From the NCBI RefSeq assembly GCF_002013375.1, contig NZ_MAEW01000008.1, positions 124,001 through 188,000 of the forward strand: 64,000 bases of DNA, written 5' to 3'. The notes beneath the pieces were generated by a model. That model saw only the letters and a list, made by a program, of their open reading frames with translations, did not search any database and had not been told where the DNA came from. Positions 55,322-63,542 of this stretch are shown here, piece by piece. The first letter of the stretch is position 1. Each line of letters opens with the position of its first letter. Made by a program: the position numbers and the translations under genes. Source of the DNA: Mycobacterium sp. D16Q13. GTDB taxonomy: Bacteria; Actinomycetota; Actinomycetes; Mycobacteriales; Mycobacteriaceae.

Positions 55322-56418
55322 GCGGGGCGTCCTATCGGGTCGATCACATGGGTCAGCCTGGTCCATCGGTCTACCACCCGATCCGACGGATCGTCGATCA
55401 CATCGGGATCCTGCGCCGGTGGGCGATCCAACAGGTCGTGGTCACGGCAGTAATCGTCATCGTAAATGGTGCCGTGGTAGCGCATCGGGCCGTCGGGGAA
55501 GATGGCGGCGACGCGCGATTCGGGCGCCGACGTTCGCGCTACCCACCCCGCGACCAATGCCACCGCCCCGACGCTCCATCCACCGCTGGCATGGTAGGTG
55601 GAGGCCAGGGTGCGGGCCGCCCACACGGCCTCATTCGGTGCGACCCAATGAGCTTCGTCGAATGCGGTGTAATCGACATTGCCCGGGTAGATGCTCGATC
55701 CGAGGCCGCGCATCAGCCGCGAGCTGGCCGGCTGCCCGAATATCGTGGAGCCGATAGTGTCGACACCGACCAGTCGTAGGTTTGGATTATGTTCCCGCAG
55801 TACACGTCCCACACCTGAGGAGTGCCCACCGGTTCCCACCGAGCAGACCAGGGTGTCCACGGTTCCGAGCTGATCGATCAACTCTTCAGCGAGCCCGCGA
55901 TAGGCGTCCACGTTGTCGGGGTTCTGGTATTGATCGGGGCACCACGAATCCGTTTCGGCGGCAAGTATTTCGGCGACACGATCCTTACGTGCCTGCTGCC
56001 AGCCCCCTATCGGATGCGGCTCGGTCACGGTGACCACCCGCGCACCATAGGCCGTCAGCATGCTGCTCACGATGGGCTCCAGACCCGGATCGGTGACGAG
56101 GGTGACCGGGTGTCGGTAAATGATTCCGGCTAGGGCCAGTCCCAGGCCCAGTGTTCCGCTGGTTGATTCGACGATCATGGCACCGGGCTTGAGTTCTCCG
56201 CGCGCCCTGGCCTGTTCGATCATGTGCAGCGCGGGCCGGTCTTTCATGCCGTTGGGGTTATGTCCTTCGAGCTTGGCCCAGAAGCCGGTGCCCGGCGTCG
56301 CGAACGGCTCCGATACCCACAGCACCGGGGTGTTGCCCACCAGCGTGTTGGGGTCGTGGAACTTCGGTCCTAAGTGTGTGCAGCTACGACGAGATGACAG
56401 AGCAATGCTGTTGTTCAT
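55318..56418 (-). CDS. PLP-dependent cysteine synthase family (Cds1-like)
   Basis: 366 residues from ATG at 56418 ([12 protein letters not shown]). Fold-type II PLP enzyme: [21 protein letters not shown] includes the Schiff-base Lys ([11 protein letters not shown] sulfhydrylases have NPxxSxKDR), [16 protein letters not shown] is the substrate loop and [15 protein letters not shown] binds the phosphate. The C-terminal extension past the fold ([19 protein letters not shown]...) resembles mycobacterial Cds1 (Rv3684), a cysteine desulfhydrase. Could instead be a beta-elimination or replacement enzyme for an exported product, given the coupled MFS gene. Confidence 0.85.
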   Translation of the reverse strand: MNNSIALSSRRSCTHLGPKFHDPNTLVGNTPVLWVSEPFATPGTGFWAKLEGHNPNGMKDRPALHMIEQARARGELKPGAMIVESTSGTLGLGLALAGIIYRHPVTLVTDPGLEPIVSSMLTAYGARVVTVTEPHPIGGWQQARKDRVAEILAAETDSWCPDQYQNPDNVDAYRGLAEELIDQLGTVDTLVCSVGTGGHSSGVGRVLREHNPNLRLVGVDTIGSTIFGQPASSRLMRGLGSSIYPGNVDYTAFDEAHWVAPNEAVWAARTLASTYHASGGWSVGAVALVAGWVARTSAPESRVAAIFPDGPMRYHGTIYDDDYCRDHDLLDRPPAQDPDVIDDPSDRVVDRWTRLTHVIDPIGRPA

Positions 56419-56510
56419 GGAGAATCCCTGCGTGGGGGCCGCACGGCGCGGCCGGGAAGCTGATGACGGCGTGTGGGCATGGCGGAACTCCGCTTTACCC
56501 GAGGTGCCGA

Positions 56511-56933
56511 TCAGCGCCGAATGACGCAGAGCTTGGTGAGAATGTCGCGGCCCGTTCGGGCCCCGTGATAGCCAACGGCAAGTGGCGGACCGCGCGAGAG
56601 TTGGGCGGCCACGGGCTGGAACACCAGCATGGCGAGAGCAAACGCAGCCAGCACGAAGAGAATCCGCAGTGGATTGAGACCCCTGGCCAGTGCAACCAGC
56701 CCGTCCGCGGTCTGACATGCCATCTCATGGACCGCGTTGTCGAGGTGTGCATGGGTAGCCGACGGCCCGTGCCCCTGGAGTGCGGCATGCGTTGCCTGAT
56801 GGTGCGGCGCCTCACCGCCACCGTGACCGGCGGAAACACAGTGCAAGACCGGCAGGCTCGCGACCATGGCGACCAGGACTGCGACCAGCCACAGCCGCCC
56901 ACGGCGACTCGTGCGGCGCACTCCGGTCAGCAT
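56511..56933 (-). CDS. lpqS: LpqS-family copper-responsive protein
   Basis: 140 residues. The C-terminus ([17 protein letters not shown]) closely matches the end of M. tuberculosis LpqS (GQDLLTRFCLARR), a member of the RicR copper regulon. An N-terminal membrane segment ends in LPVLHC, a His-rich loop follows ([20 protein letters not shown]), then a second membrane segment. The His-rich loop suggests Cu(I/II) binding in the cell envelope. The start is 23 nt from a RicR-type operator (56956-56976). Not a typical lipobox. Confidence 0.8.
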   Translation of the reverse strand: MLTGVRRTSRRGRLWLVAVLVAMVASLPVLHCVSAGHGGGEAPHHQATHAALQGHGPSATHAHLDNAVHEMACQTADGLVALARGLNPLRILFVLAAFALAMLVFQPVAAQLSRGPPLAVGYHGARTGRDILTKLCVIRR

Positions 56934-56955
56934 GACGCGAGGTTAGCACGATTTT

Positions 56956-56976
56956 ACATACCCTCATGGGGTATGT
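56956..56976. promoter_or_regulatory. RicR/CsoR-type copper operator 1
   Basis: ACATACCC-TCATG-GGGTATGT is a perfect 8+5+8 dyad containing the TACCC-N5-GGGTA core of mycobacterial RicR operators. It lies just upstream of the LpqS-like gene (minus strand). Confidence 0.85.
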
Positions 56977-57000
56977 GACCTGATCGCTACCTACCTGTGC

Positions 57001-57375
57001 TCAGCAGTCCACGTTGACATGCATGACCCGATAGTCCAGTACCTGAACGAGCGGACTCGTGGGATCGGCCGAACGTACGCGCTGCCAGCGATACTCCGAC
57101 CGCCCCTCACGCACGGAGGTCGCGACACATTCGGCCAGTGGCGCACTGCCGCGACGATTGATGACGACCCTGTCACCCCTGGCCTTCAGGGAGGTGATGA
57201 CGAGGTCGGCATTCCCAAGGTCTTTGGGACCCGCGTCGGCATGCGGAGCACCAACAGCGAGGAGAGCACCAGCAGCGGCCGCGGCCATACAGAGGCCGCC
57301 GAGGCGGTGGAAGATGAGGCGTCCGTACATAACGATTCCCAACGTCTGCGCCACATCGGTGTGGCGAGTCTTCAC
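57001..57375 (-). CDS. Small exported protein of copper-linked module, copy 1
   Basis: 124 residues from ATG 57375 (overlaps the preceding stop as ATGA); ATG 57330 would shorten the signal peptide. Signal peptide to HADAGP, then DLVITSLKARGDRVVINRRGSAPLAEC and the C-terminal VMHVNVDC. The same pattern (VIADLESRGNIVVVNRVGSGPMADC and VMHVDIAC) occurs in the protein at 63177. Two conserved Cys probably form a disulfide. Function unknown; copper link by co-transcription. Confidence 0.78.
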   Translation of the reverse strand: MKTRHTDVAQTLGIVMYGRLIFHRLGGLCMAAAAAGALLAVGAPHADAGPKDLGNADLVITSLKARGDRVVINRRGSAPLAECVATSVREGRSEYRWQRVRSADPTSPLVQVLDYRVMHVNVDC

Positions 57376-57830
57376 TGACAGTCCCGACCACTCCCCATCG
57401 CCGAAGACGCACGTCGGCGCGGTGGCGTGCGCGTGACAGCCACCCGCACAAGGTGCAGCGACAAGAACAGGGGCACGATCAGCGCCGCCGCCCAGAGCAT
57501 TCGGAATGCACCGCCGGATCGGATCTTTCCGGCGATCACGTCAAAGATCTGGCTAGAGAAGTTCACGGCTGCCCGCCCCATGCGCTGCCCTACGTCCTCA
57601 ACTGAGCCGGGCACAGCAGCAGCGGAATGATGTGAGACGACCGGGGGCGCGGCGTCGGCCATCACCGTGCAGTGCAGAACTGGGAGGGCAGCGATCACGC
57701 CCGCGGCGAGCAGTGCAATCCATCGCCGTCTCGACTGGCGACGACTCAGCACGTCGATGCCCGCGCAAGAAACAGCCGACACGACGCAGCTTCGCCGCAC
57801 CGGTTGCAGTTCGCCATCGGACGGCAACAC
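57372..57830 (-). CDS. LpqS-like membrane protein, second copy
   Basis: 152 residues from ATG 57830 (GTG 57752 is an internal alternative). Like the 56511 protein it has a first hydrophobic segment ending LPVLHC, a loop with HH and Met, a second hydrophobic segment (GGAFRMLWAAALIVPLFLSLHLVRVAV) and a short tail ending with Cys (GSGRDCQ). It starts 28 nt from RicR-type operator 2 and is coupled to the small exported protein gene. Confidence 0.72.
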   Translation of the reverse strand: MLPSDGELQPVRRSCVVSAVSCAGIDVLSRRQSRRRWIALLAAGVIAALPVLHCTVMADAAPPVVSHHSAAAVPGSVEDVGQRMGRAAVNFSSQIFDVIAGKIRSGGAFRMLWAAALIVPLFLSLHLVRVAVTRTPPRRRASSAMGSGRDCQ

Positions 57831-57857
57831 ATCGTGACCGTAGCACGCAATTGCCTT

Positions 57858-57880
57858 TATATACCCCTACGGGGTATATA
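57858..57880. promoter_or_regulatory. RicR-type copper operator 2 (bidirectional)
   Basis: TATATACCCC-TAC-GGGGTATATA is a perfect 10+3+10 dyad with the TACCC-N5-GGGTA core. It sits between the LpqS-like gene (minus) and mmcO (plus). TATATA at 57875-57880 can serve as the -10 of mmcO, seven bases before its ATG, so repressor and RNA polymerase would compete directly. Confidence 0.88.
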
Positions 57881-57887
57881 TGACGTC

Positions 57888-59408
57888 ATGACAACGAGCA
57901 ATTCACCACTGCTTGACCGCCGCGGACTCCTCCGTCTGGGTATGACAGTTGCCGCGGCAGGATTTCTCGCGTCCTGCACCAAGAACTCGCCCGCGGCCGC
58001 CATAGCGCAACGCATTAACCCTGATTCGGCCCGAGTCGGCGCAGTGGAAGCTGCCCGGCGGAGCCAGGGGGCTCCGGTCAGACAATTCGCCCTGAATGCC
58101 GGACCCGCCCAGATTGACCTTGCCGGAACCCGAGTATCAACATGGGCATACGGAGGACGGGTACCCGGTCAGGAGATCCGCGTCCGCAAGGGCGAAATCC
58201 TCCGCATGCAAACTGTCAACAACCTCCCGGCGCCCACCACAGTGCATTGGCACGGGCTCGCCCTGCGCAACGACATGGACGGTGTGCCCGGCCTCACCCA
58301 GCCGGAGATCCCGCCGACGGGGGTGTTCGACTACGAGTTCGCAGTGCCCCACGCGGGGACGTACTGGTTCCACCCCCATGTCGGTACGCAAATCGATCGC
58401 GGACTGTATGCACCGCTGATCATCGAAGACCCCGACGAGCGCACCGAATACGACGAGGAGTTGGTGGTGGCGCTCGATGACTGGATCGACGGTACCGGCA
58501 CCGATCCCGACCAAGTGCTCGAAGGATTGCGTGCCAAGGGCATGCCCCCGATGGATCACTCCATGGGTGGCATGGGAATGGACCCGACCGCGCCACTGGG
58601 TATGGACGCCGGCGATGTGAAGTACCCCCACTATCTGATCAACGGGCGGGTGGCCGCCGATCCGCAGACCGTCACCTATCGCGCCGGACAGCGGGTGCGG
58701 CTGCGCATCGTCAACGCCGGCGGCGACACGGCGTTCCGGGTCAGCATTCCCGGCGTGCCGATGACGGTCACGCACACCGACGGCTTCCCGGTGCAGCCCT
58801 ACCAGGCCGACACCGTCCTGGTCACCATGGGCGAGCGGGTCGATGCCGTCGTTACCATGCCGGGTTCCTCAGTGCCGCTAGTGGCCGTGCCCGAGGGGAA
58901 AAATGGCTTCGCACAATTGATTCTGCGTTCGGGCGATACTCCGGTGCGCGGGCGCGCCGAAGATGCCGCGATGCTGATGATGTCCCAGGTGCCACTGGAC
59001 ACCGCGACGCTCAGCGCTACCCCCGAAGTTCAACTGAGCCAGCGCAACGCGGACGTCATTCACGATGTGCGGTTGGCCGGTCCCGTCGGTAAGTACACGT
59101 GGACCATCAACGGCAAGACCTACGACCCGCGCGACGGGCTGCCGGTGCGCGAGGGGCAACGGGTACGTCTGCGTTTCATCAACGACTCGATGATGTTCCA
59201 TCCCATGCACCTACATGGACACACCTTCTCGGTCCGGGATGCGAAGGGGGCCTTCCGCGCCCGGAAGGACACGGTCCTCGTGGCTCCCATGAAGACCGTC
59301 GAGGTCGACTTCGACGCCGACAATCCCGGGCAGTGGCTTACCCACTGCCACAACATCTATCACGGCGAAGCAGGAATGATGGCGGTCGTGTCCTACGTAC
59401 AGGACTAA
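57888..59408 (+). CDS. mmcO: Multicopper oxidase MmcO
   Basis: 506 residues. Oxidises Cu(I) to less toxic Cu(II) in the cell envelope. All four copper-binding signatures are present: TVHWHGLAL, YWFHPHVG, MHLHGHTF and HCHNIYHGEAGMM. A Met-rich insert (MPPMDHSMGGMGMD) near residue 225 is a Cu(I) loading site in such enzymes. The N-terminus has a Tat motif (RRGLLRLG) and lipobox LASC, as in Rv0846c. Probably transcribed from the RicR-type operator/promoter as a leaderless mRNA. Confidence 0.96.
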   Translation: MTTSNSPLLDRRGLLRLGMTVAAAGFLASCTKNSPAAAIAQRINPDSARVGAVEAARRSQGAPVRQFALNAGPAQIDLAGTRVSTWAYGGRVPGQEIRVRKGEILRMQTVNNLPAPTTVHWHGLALRNDMDGVPGLTQPEIPPTGVFDYEFAVPHAGTYWFHPHVGTQIDRGLYAPLIIEDPDERTEYDEELVVALDDWIDGTGTDPDQVLEGLRAKGMPPMDHSMGGMGMDPTAPLGMDAGDVKYPHYLINGRVAADPQTVTYRAGQRVRLRIVNAGGDTAFRVSIPGVPMTVTHTDGFPVQPYQADTVLVTMGERVDAVVTMPGSSVPLVAVPEGKNGFAQLILRSGDTPVRGRAEDAAMLMMSQVPLDTATLSATPEVQLSQRNADVIHDVRLAGPVGKYTWTINGKTYDPRDGLPVREGQRVRLRFINDSMMFHPMHLHGHTFSVRDAKGAFRARKDTVLVAPMKTVEVDFDADNPGQWLTHCHNIYHGEAGMMAVVSYVQD

Positions 59409-59488
59409 CGCACGCAGGAGATTCCCGACACACCACGACGTGCCCGGCTATAAGCGACAACTCCGGTTGGTCGGTTAACAATGAGCTG

Positions 59489-59854
59489 GTGACGAATCGC
59501 TGGATGGGGCTAACGATCGACTGCGCGAACCCCGCGCGGCTCTCGTCGTTCTGGGGCGCGCTGCTCGAGCTCACACCCTCCACCGAGCATGGTGATGACC
59601 CGGATTGGGCGACGCTAGGCACACGCACCGGCGATCAACCGCGGCTTACCTTTCAGCGTGTGCCGGAGGCGAAGACCTCGAAGGTGCGCCTACATCTCGA
59701 TGTTGAGGTCAATGACATCGTTGTCGCGCGCGCTGATGTCGAGCGCTTGGGTGGATCCTGGTCGGGCGATCGTCATGACCATGACGAGGGGGTTGTGCTC
59801 GTCATGTTCGATCCTGAGGGGAATGAGTTCCGCCTCGTCCAGTTCTACGACTGA
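59489..59854 (+). CDS. VOC family (Glyoxalase_6-like) protein
   Basis: 121 residues from GTG at 59489 (VTNRWMGLTIDCANPARLSSFWG). The fold pattern and the terminal FDPEGNEFRLVQFYD are of the Glyoxalase-like/VOC family. Similar in kind to the remnant at 20070 (DPEGNEFCL). Function unknown. Convergent with the next VOC gene (8 nt). Confidence 0.85.
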   Translation: MTNRWMGLTIDCANPARLSSFWGALLELTPSTEHGDDPDWATLGTRTGDQPRLTFQRVPEAKTSKVRLHLDVEVNDIVVARADVERLGGSWSGDRHDHDEGVVLVMFDPEGNEFRLVQFYD

Positions 59855-59861
59855 CGGCAGG

Positions 59862-60260
59862 TCATACTCCGAACTTGGCGCGCGCCGCGTCGCTGACCGG
59901 GGTGAACAGATTGACGAGATTCCCGTCGGGGTCCCGGAACAGCAAGGCGCGATTCCCCCACGGCATTGTTGTCGGCTCGGTGACCACCTCGGTGAGCTGC
60001 TGACGAAGCCTGGCATATTCGGCGTCCACGTCATCCACGATGAACTCCAGAATGGCTGTGCGGTTGGCCGCCGGCTCAGCAGATCCTTGCCCGAACAGCG
60101 GAACGGTTTTCTCGCTGCCGATCGCCAGCGTGCCGACTGGAGTCGGAATCTCCGCGAAGAGTTCGTTCCCCCAGACCGCCTCTGCTTCGGTGACCATCTC
60201 GTAGAACGTGACTAACCGATCGACATCGGCTGTGATGATCCGCGTCGAAACGAATCTCAT
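59862..60260 (-). CDS. VOC family protein
   Basis: 132 residues from ATG 60260 with AGGAAGG upstream. RFVSTRIITADVDRLVTFYEMVT and MPWGNRALLFRDPDGNLVNLFTP are VOC strands with a metal-ligand Glu in LEFIVDDVDAEYARL. Possibly resistance or lactoylglutathione-lyase-like; substrate unknown. Divergent from the SnoaL-like gene. Confidence 0.88.
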   Translation of the reverse strand: MRFVSTRIITADVDRLVTFYEMVTEAEAVWGNELFAEIPTPVGTLAIGSEKTVPLFGQGSAEPAANRTAILEFIVDDVDAEYARLRQQLTEVVTEPTTMPWGNRALLFRDPDGNLVNLFTPVSDAARAKFGV

Positions 60261-60378
60261 GGGCAGACCTTCCTGGGGATGCCGCCGACGCTCGGCGGAT
60301 TGCGCGCTGAGCCAGATGCTAGGTGCGCACCCCGACAAGTCCGGGACACTGGAAGCATCTGATCGAAGAAAGGTCGCC

Positions 60379-60759
60379 ATGAACGACATGGATCTGCGAA
60401 GCGCGCTCGAAGCCCACTGGGCAGCCTCCGACGCGAACGACTTCGATACAGAACATCGTCTCTACCGACGTGATGCGGTTCTCGAGTACCCACAGTCCGG
60501 TGAGCGAATCCGGGGCCGCGCCAACATTCAAGCCTCGCGCGAAGCGCAACCGGACAAGAAACGGTTCACGGTGCGACGAATCACCGGTGGCGGCGATCTA
60601 TGGGTCAGCGAGCTCGTCACGACCTACGACGCGAAACCCTTCCATGTGGTGAGCATCATGGAGTTCGACGACGGCGAGGTCGTGCGCGAAACGCAGTACT
60701 TCGGCGAGCCCTTCGAAGCGGGGCCATCCCGCCCTCAGTGGGTTGAACCCATCGGGTGA
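60379..60759 (+). CDS. SnoaL/NTF2-like protein
   Basis: 126 residues from ATG 60379 (AAGAAAGG upstream). LRSALEAHWAASDANDFDTEHRLYRRDAVLEYPQSGERIRGRANI and later FDDGEVVRETQYFGEPFEA are typical of SnoaL-like cone-fold proteins. The C-terminus (FEAGPSRPQWVEPIG) matches common mycobacterial members. Its stop (60757-60759) abuts the antiparallel stop of the following frame (60760). Confidence 0.87.
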   Translation: MNDMDLRSALEAHWAASDANDFDTEHRLYRRDAVLEYPQSGERIRGRANIQASREAQPDKKRFTVRRITGGGDLWVSELVTTYDAKPFHVVSIMEFDDGEVVRETQYFGEPFEAGPSRPQWVEPIG

Positions 60760-60792
60760 TCAGACGTTGAGGCGGAACTCCACCACGTCGCC
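60756..60792 (-). repeat. ychF 3'-end repeat, copy B
   Basis: The 31 bases 60762-60792 match the ychF 3' end (61702-61732) at 29 positions, and in frame encode GDVVEFRLNV-stop (ychF: GDVVEFRFNV-stop). The 35 bases 60756-60790 match copy C (61262-61296) at 28 positions. Located at the left end of the accessory-gene segment. Confidence 0.7.
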
Positions 60793-60794
60793 GC

Positions 60795-61202
60795 TCATCG
60801 ACGAGTCGACCTCATCTCGCGAAGCCAACTGTGAGGCCAGCATTGCCCATTGGCGTGATAGGACCAGACATGGTCCAAGTCATCACGGATCTCCACCGTC
60901 ACCGTATATCGCCACATACGGACTGCCGTCGGATCCGGTTCGAACCGCACGGATATCCCAGCGGCCACTACCCAATCGCTCGGGATGCGTCGAGCCTGCA
61001 ATTGCCGGACTAACTGTCCGCCGTACTTACGGACCAACGGATCACCATCGAAATCGGCGCACAAATCTAGGTTGATACCGGGTGTCCCAGGCGTGCGGCA
61101 AAGCACGCCAATCCCCCACCAGCCAGCGATATCGTTGTTCCGGCTGCTGAAACTGGTCGCGATCCCTCGGCAAACGTCCCGAAGTTCACGACGTCGCGGC
61201 AT
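60795..61202 (-). CDS. Hypothetical protein, probably frameshifted near its 3' end
   Basis: 135 residues from ATG 61202 with GGGAGG upstream. Reads like a real globular protein (WWGIGVLCRTPGTPGINLDLC...WRYTVTVEIRDDLDHVWSYHANG). After about 60850 the frame loses GC3 bias, while the +1 frame gains it and reads AMLASQLASRDEVDSSMSGDVVEFRLNV-stop at 60760. One lost G in the GGG near 60848 would explain this, so the original product was probably about 146 residues. No family recognised; lower GC than neighbours. Confidence 0.6.
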   Translation of the reverse strand: MPRRRELRDVCRGIATSFSSRNNDIAGWWGIGVLCRTPGTPGINLDLCADFDGDPLVRKYGGQLVRQLQARRIPSDWVVAAGISVRFEPDPTAVRMWRYTVTVEIRDDLDHVWSYHANGQCWPHSWLREMRSTRR

Positions 61203-61261
61203 CGCCCCACACCTCCCGCTGAAATGTCGACCTGGGACCTACCGCCGACGGAGCGTGTTCA

Positions 61262-61296
61262 GTGATCAGACATTAAAGCCGAAACCGACCACGTCG
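61262..61296 (-). repeat. ychF 3'-end repeat, copy C (degenerate)
   Basis: 28 of 35 positions match copy B. On the minus strand one frame reads FDVVGFGFNV-stop, a decayed version of the ychF end, five bases after the CPCC gene stop. It is out of frame with that gene. Confidence 0.6.
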
Positions 61297-61300
61297 AACT

Positions 61301-61669
61301 TTATCGAACGAGTTTCCACCAGGTAGGCCGCCACCAGTAGAGGACGGTCATGTCGTCAGGCCAATCTGGCCTCGGCTCGGCTTCCCAAGCCTCGAAACGG
61401 TCACGCTCCTCGTCTATTGGCCGCCACCCGGCCTCGATCTCTTCGTCATCCCGCGGCAGGCGCACGTGCCGGATCAATCGGGATTCGCACGAACCAAACT
61501 CGCGATAGTTCGCTTGCCCCTCGACCAGCGACACCGTGTTCGCGCCGCCGCTGATGGCTGGCCAACGAAGCTGAACGGCATCGTCTTCCCAGAAACAGAT
61601 CGGACAGATCTCGTAGTTGCCCGGCGGTCCCGAAGCCGTCAGGTGGCCGCAGCACACGCAGGGATACAC
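61301..61669 (-). CDS. CPCC-type cysteine-rich protein
   Basis: 122 residues from GTG 61669 (VYPCVCCGHLTASGPPGNYEICPICFWEDD). The CVCC and CPICFWEDD motifs and the C-terminal LYWWRPTWWK are typical of the 'cysteine-rich CPCC' family, presumed zinc ribbon proteins often found as lone accessory genes, in part near toxin-immunity loci. Function unknown. Between ychF and the hypothetical gene, within the segment bounded by ychF-end repeats. Confidence 0.8.
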   Translation of the reverse strand: MYPCVCCGHLTASGPPGNYEICPICFWEDDAVQLRWPAISGGANTVSLVEGQANYREFGSCESRLIRHVRLPRDDEEIEAGWRPIDEERDRFEAWEAEPRPDWPDDMTVLYWWRPTWWKLVR

Positions 61670-61699
61670 CGATGGATGCCTACTACTTTGCCCTTGCTC

Positions 61700-62773
61700 C
61701 TAGACGTTGAAGCGGAACTCCACTACGTCGCCATCGACCATGACGTACTCCTTGCCTTCCATGCGGACCTTCCCCGCAGCCTTCGCCGCGGCCATCGAGC
61801 CGGCCTCGACGAGATCCTCGTAAGACACCACCTCGGCCTTGATGAAGCCCTTCTCGAAGTCGGTGTGGATGACACCGGCAGCCTTCGGCGCGGTGTCGCC
61901 CTGGTGAATCGTCCACGCCCGCGCCTCTTTTGGCCCGGCGGTCAGGTACGTCTGCAGCTTGAGCGTGTGGAAACCCGCATGCGCCAACGCATCCAGGCCC
62001 CGTTCGCTCTGCCCGATCGACTCCAGCAGCTCGGCAGCGGACTCCTCGTCCAGCTCCTGCAGCTCGGACTCGATCTTCGCATCCAGGAACACCGCGTCGG
62101 CCGGGGCCACCAGCTGCCGCAGCTGAGCGACCCGCGCCTCATCACCGAGCACGGACTCGTCGGCGTTGAACACGTACAGGAAGGGCTTGGTGGTCATCAG
62201 GTTCAGCTCGCGCACCACCGACCAGTCCTGTCCCGTGGAGAACAGCGTCTTGCCGCTGTCGAGCACCTCTTGCGCGGCCTTGGCGGCATCGGCAAGCGGC
62301 TGACGTTCCTTCTTGGTCTTGGCTTCCTTCTCCAGCCGCGGCACCGCCTTCTCTAGCGTCTGCATGTCGGCGAGAATCAGCTCGGTCTCGATCACCTCGA
62401 TATCGGCGGCCGGATCCACCCGGCCATCGACGTGGACGACATCGTCATCGGCGAACACCCGCACCACCTGACAGATGGCATCGCATTCGCGAATGTTGGC
62501 CAGGAACTTGTTCCCCAGCCCCGCCCCTTCCGAGGCACCCTTGACGATTCCGGCGATGTCCACCAACGTGACGGTCGCGGGCAGCGTCCGCGCCGAGCCG
62601 AATACCTCCGCCAGCTTGTCCAGGCGCGGGTCCGGCAGCGGCACCACGCCCTCGTTCGGTTCGATGGTCGCAAACGGGTAGTTGGCCGCCAGCACGTTGT
62701 TGCGCGTTAGCGCGTTGAACAGCGTCGACTTTCCGACGTTCGGCAGACCAACGATTCCCAAGTTCAGGCTCAC
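61700..62773 (-). CDS. ychF: Redox-regulated ATPase YchF (OBG family)
   Basis: 357 residues. P-loop GLPNVGKSTLFNALT, followed by DIAGIVKGASEGAGLGNKFLANIRECD and the C-terminal TGS domain (YLTAGPKEARAWTIHQGDTAPKAAGVIHTDFEKGFIKAEVV...GDVVEFRFNV). Hydrolyses ATP rather than GTP; linked to translation and oxidative stress. ATG start at 62773. The last 31 bases are the source (copy A) of the repeats further left. Confidence 0.97.
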   Translation of the reverse strand: MSLNLGIVGLPNVGKSTLFNALTRNNVLAANYPFATIEPNEGVVPLPDPRLDKLAEVFGSARTLPATVTLVDIAGIVKGASEGAGLGNKFLANIRECDAICQVVRVFADDDVVHVDGRVDPAADIEVIETELILADMQTLEKAVPRLEKEAKTKKERQPLADAAKAAQEVLDSGKTLFSTGQDWSVVRELNLMTTKPFLYVFNADESVLGDEARVAQLRQLVAPADAVFLDAKIESELQELDEESAAELLESIGQSERGLDALAHAGFHTLKLQTYLTAGPKEARAWTIHQGDTAPKAAGVIHTDFEKGFIKAEVVSYEDLVEAGSMAAAKAAGKVRMEGKEYVMVDGDVVEFRFNV

Positions 62774-62815
62774 GAGATGGTGAGTCTACGGACCCCCGCA
62801 GATAAGAATGCTCAG

Positions 62816-63163
62816 GTGACCTTTTCCACCAAGCGGATCTACGAGACTCCCGACCCGTCGGACGGTTATCGCGTGCTGGTCGACCGGCTGTGGCCGCGCG
62901 GCGTGAGCAAGGCCGCCGCGCAGGTCGACCTCTGGTTCAAGGACATCGCACCGAACCCCGACCTGCGGGTCCGCTGGCATCACGCCCCCGCCGAGGATTG
63001 GGGCACCTACGCCGACGAGTACCGCGCCGAGCTGGCCGCCAACCCGGCGGTGGAGACCGCGCATGAGCTTGAACGCGAACACGGCACCGTCACGCTGCTC
63101 TACGCCGCAAAGGATCCAGAGCACAATCACGCGATCGTGCTGCTGGAATTCCTTAGTGGTTAG
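62816..63163 (+). CDS. DUF488 family protein
   Basis: 115 residues from GTG 62816 (ATG 62777 is an alternative giving 128). TKRIYETPDPSDGYRVLVDRLWPRGVSKAAAQVDLWFKDIAPNPDLRVRW is the diagnostic DUF488 sequence. Role unknown. Divergent from ychF. Confidence 0.9.
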   Translation: MTFSTKRIYETPDPSDGYRVLVDRLWPRGVSKAAAQVDLWFKDIAPNPDLRVRWHHAPAEDWGTYADEYRAELAANPAVETAHELEREHGTVTLLYAAKDPEHNHAIVLLEFLSG

Positions 63164-63176
63164 TCAGTGGCCGATC

Positions 63177-63476
63177 TCAGCAGGCGATGTCGACGTGCAT
63201 GACCCGGTGATTCGACAGGATGGAGCCACCCCAGCTGGCTCCCGGCGCATTGATCGACGCCCCGGGCGCCAATAGCCGACCAGGACGGACGGCGGTCGCC
63301 TTGCAGTCGGCCATGGGACCGCTACCTACGCGGTTGACCACCACGATGTTGCCGCGTGACTCCAGGTCGGCGATCACGTCGGCGGCGCTCTCCCCATCGG
63401 GGCCAGCGTGCGCCGTCGGCGCGGTGAGAAGTGTCGCTGCGACAGCCAGCGCGGATACCGCAAAACGAGAAATCAT
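63177..63476 (-). CDS. Small exported protein of copper-linked module, copy 2
   Basis: 99 residues, ATG 63476. Signal peptide MISRFAVSALAVAATLLTAPTAHA, then VIADLESRGNIVVVNRVGSGPMADC and the C-terminal VMHVDIAC, paralogous to 57001. Two conserved Cys. Follows an LpqS-like gene, repeating the order seen at 57372-57001. Confidence 0.8.
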   Translation of the reverse strand: MISRFAVSALAVAATLLTAPTAHAGPDGESAADVIADLESRGNIVVVNRVGSGPMADCKATAVRPGRLLAPGASINAPGASWGGSILSNHRVMHVDIAC

Positions 63477-63494
63477 GGATGCTCCTGTGTAGAA

Positions 63495-63539
63495 CCGCGA
63501 TATCGCGGCATGACTGATATGAGGTCGGGTTAGCCGACC
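63495..63539. repeat. Two dyads between the LpqS-like and exported-protein genes
   Basis: CCGCGATATCGCGG (63495-63508) is a perfect 14-base palindrome; GGTCGG-GTTAG-CCGACC (63523-63539) is a stem-loop directly after the upstream gene stop. They could stabilise or attenuate the transcript between the two genes. No T-run. Confidence 0.4.
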
Positions 63540-63542
63540 CCG

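Noticed and set aside
61263..61310. AYLVETRS...FDVVGFGFNV as the true C-terminus of the CPCC protein
   Set aside because: The CPCC frame ends in LYWWRPTWWK, which is the normal family end, so the other frame is a remnant.
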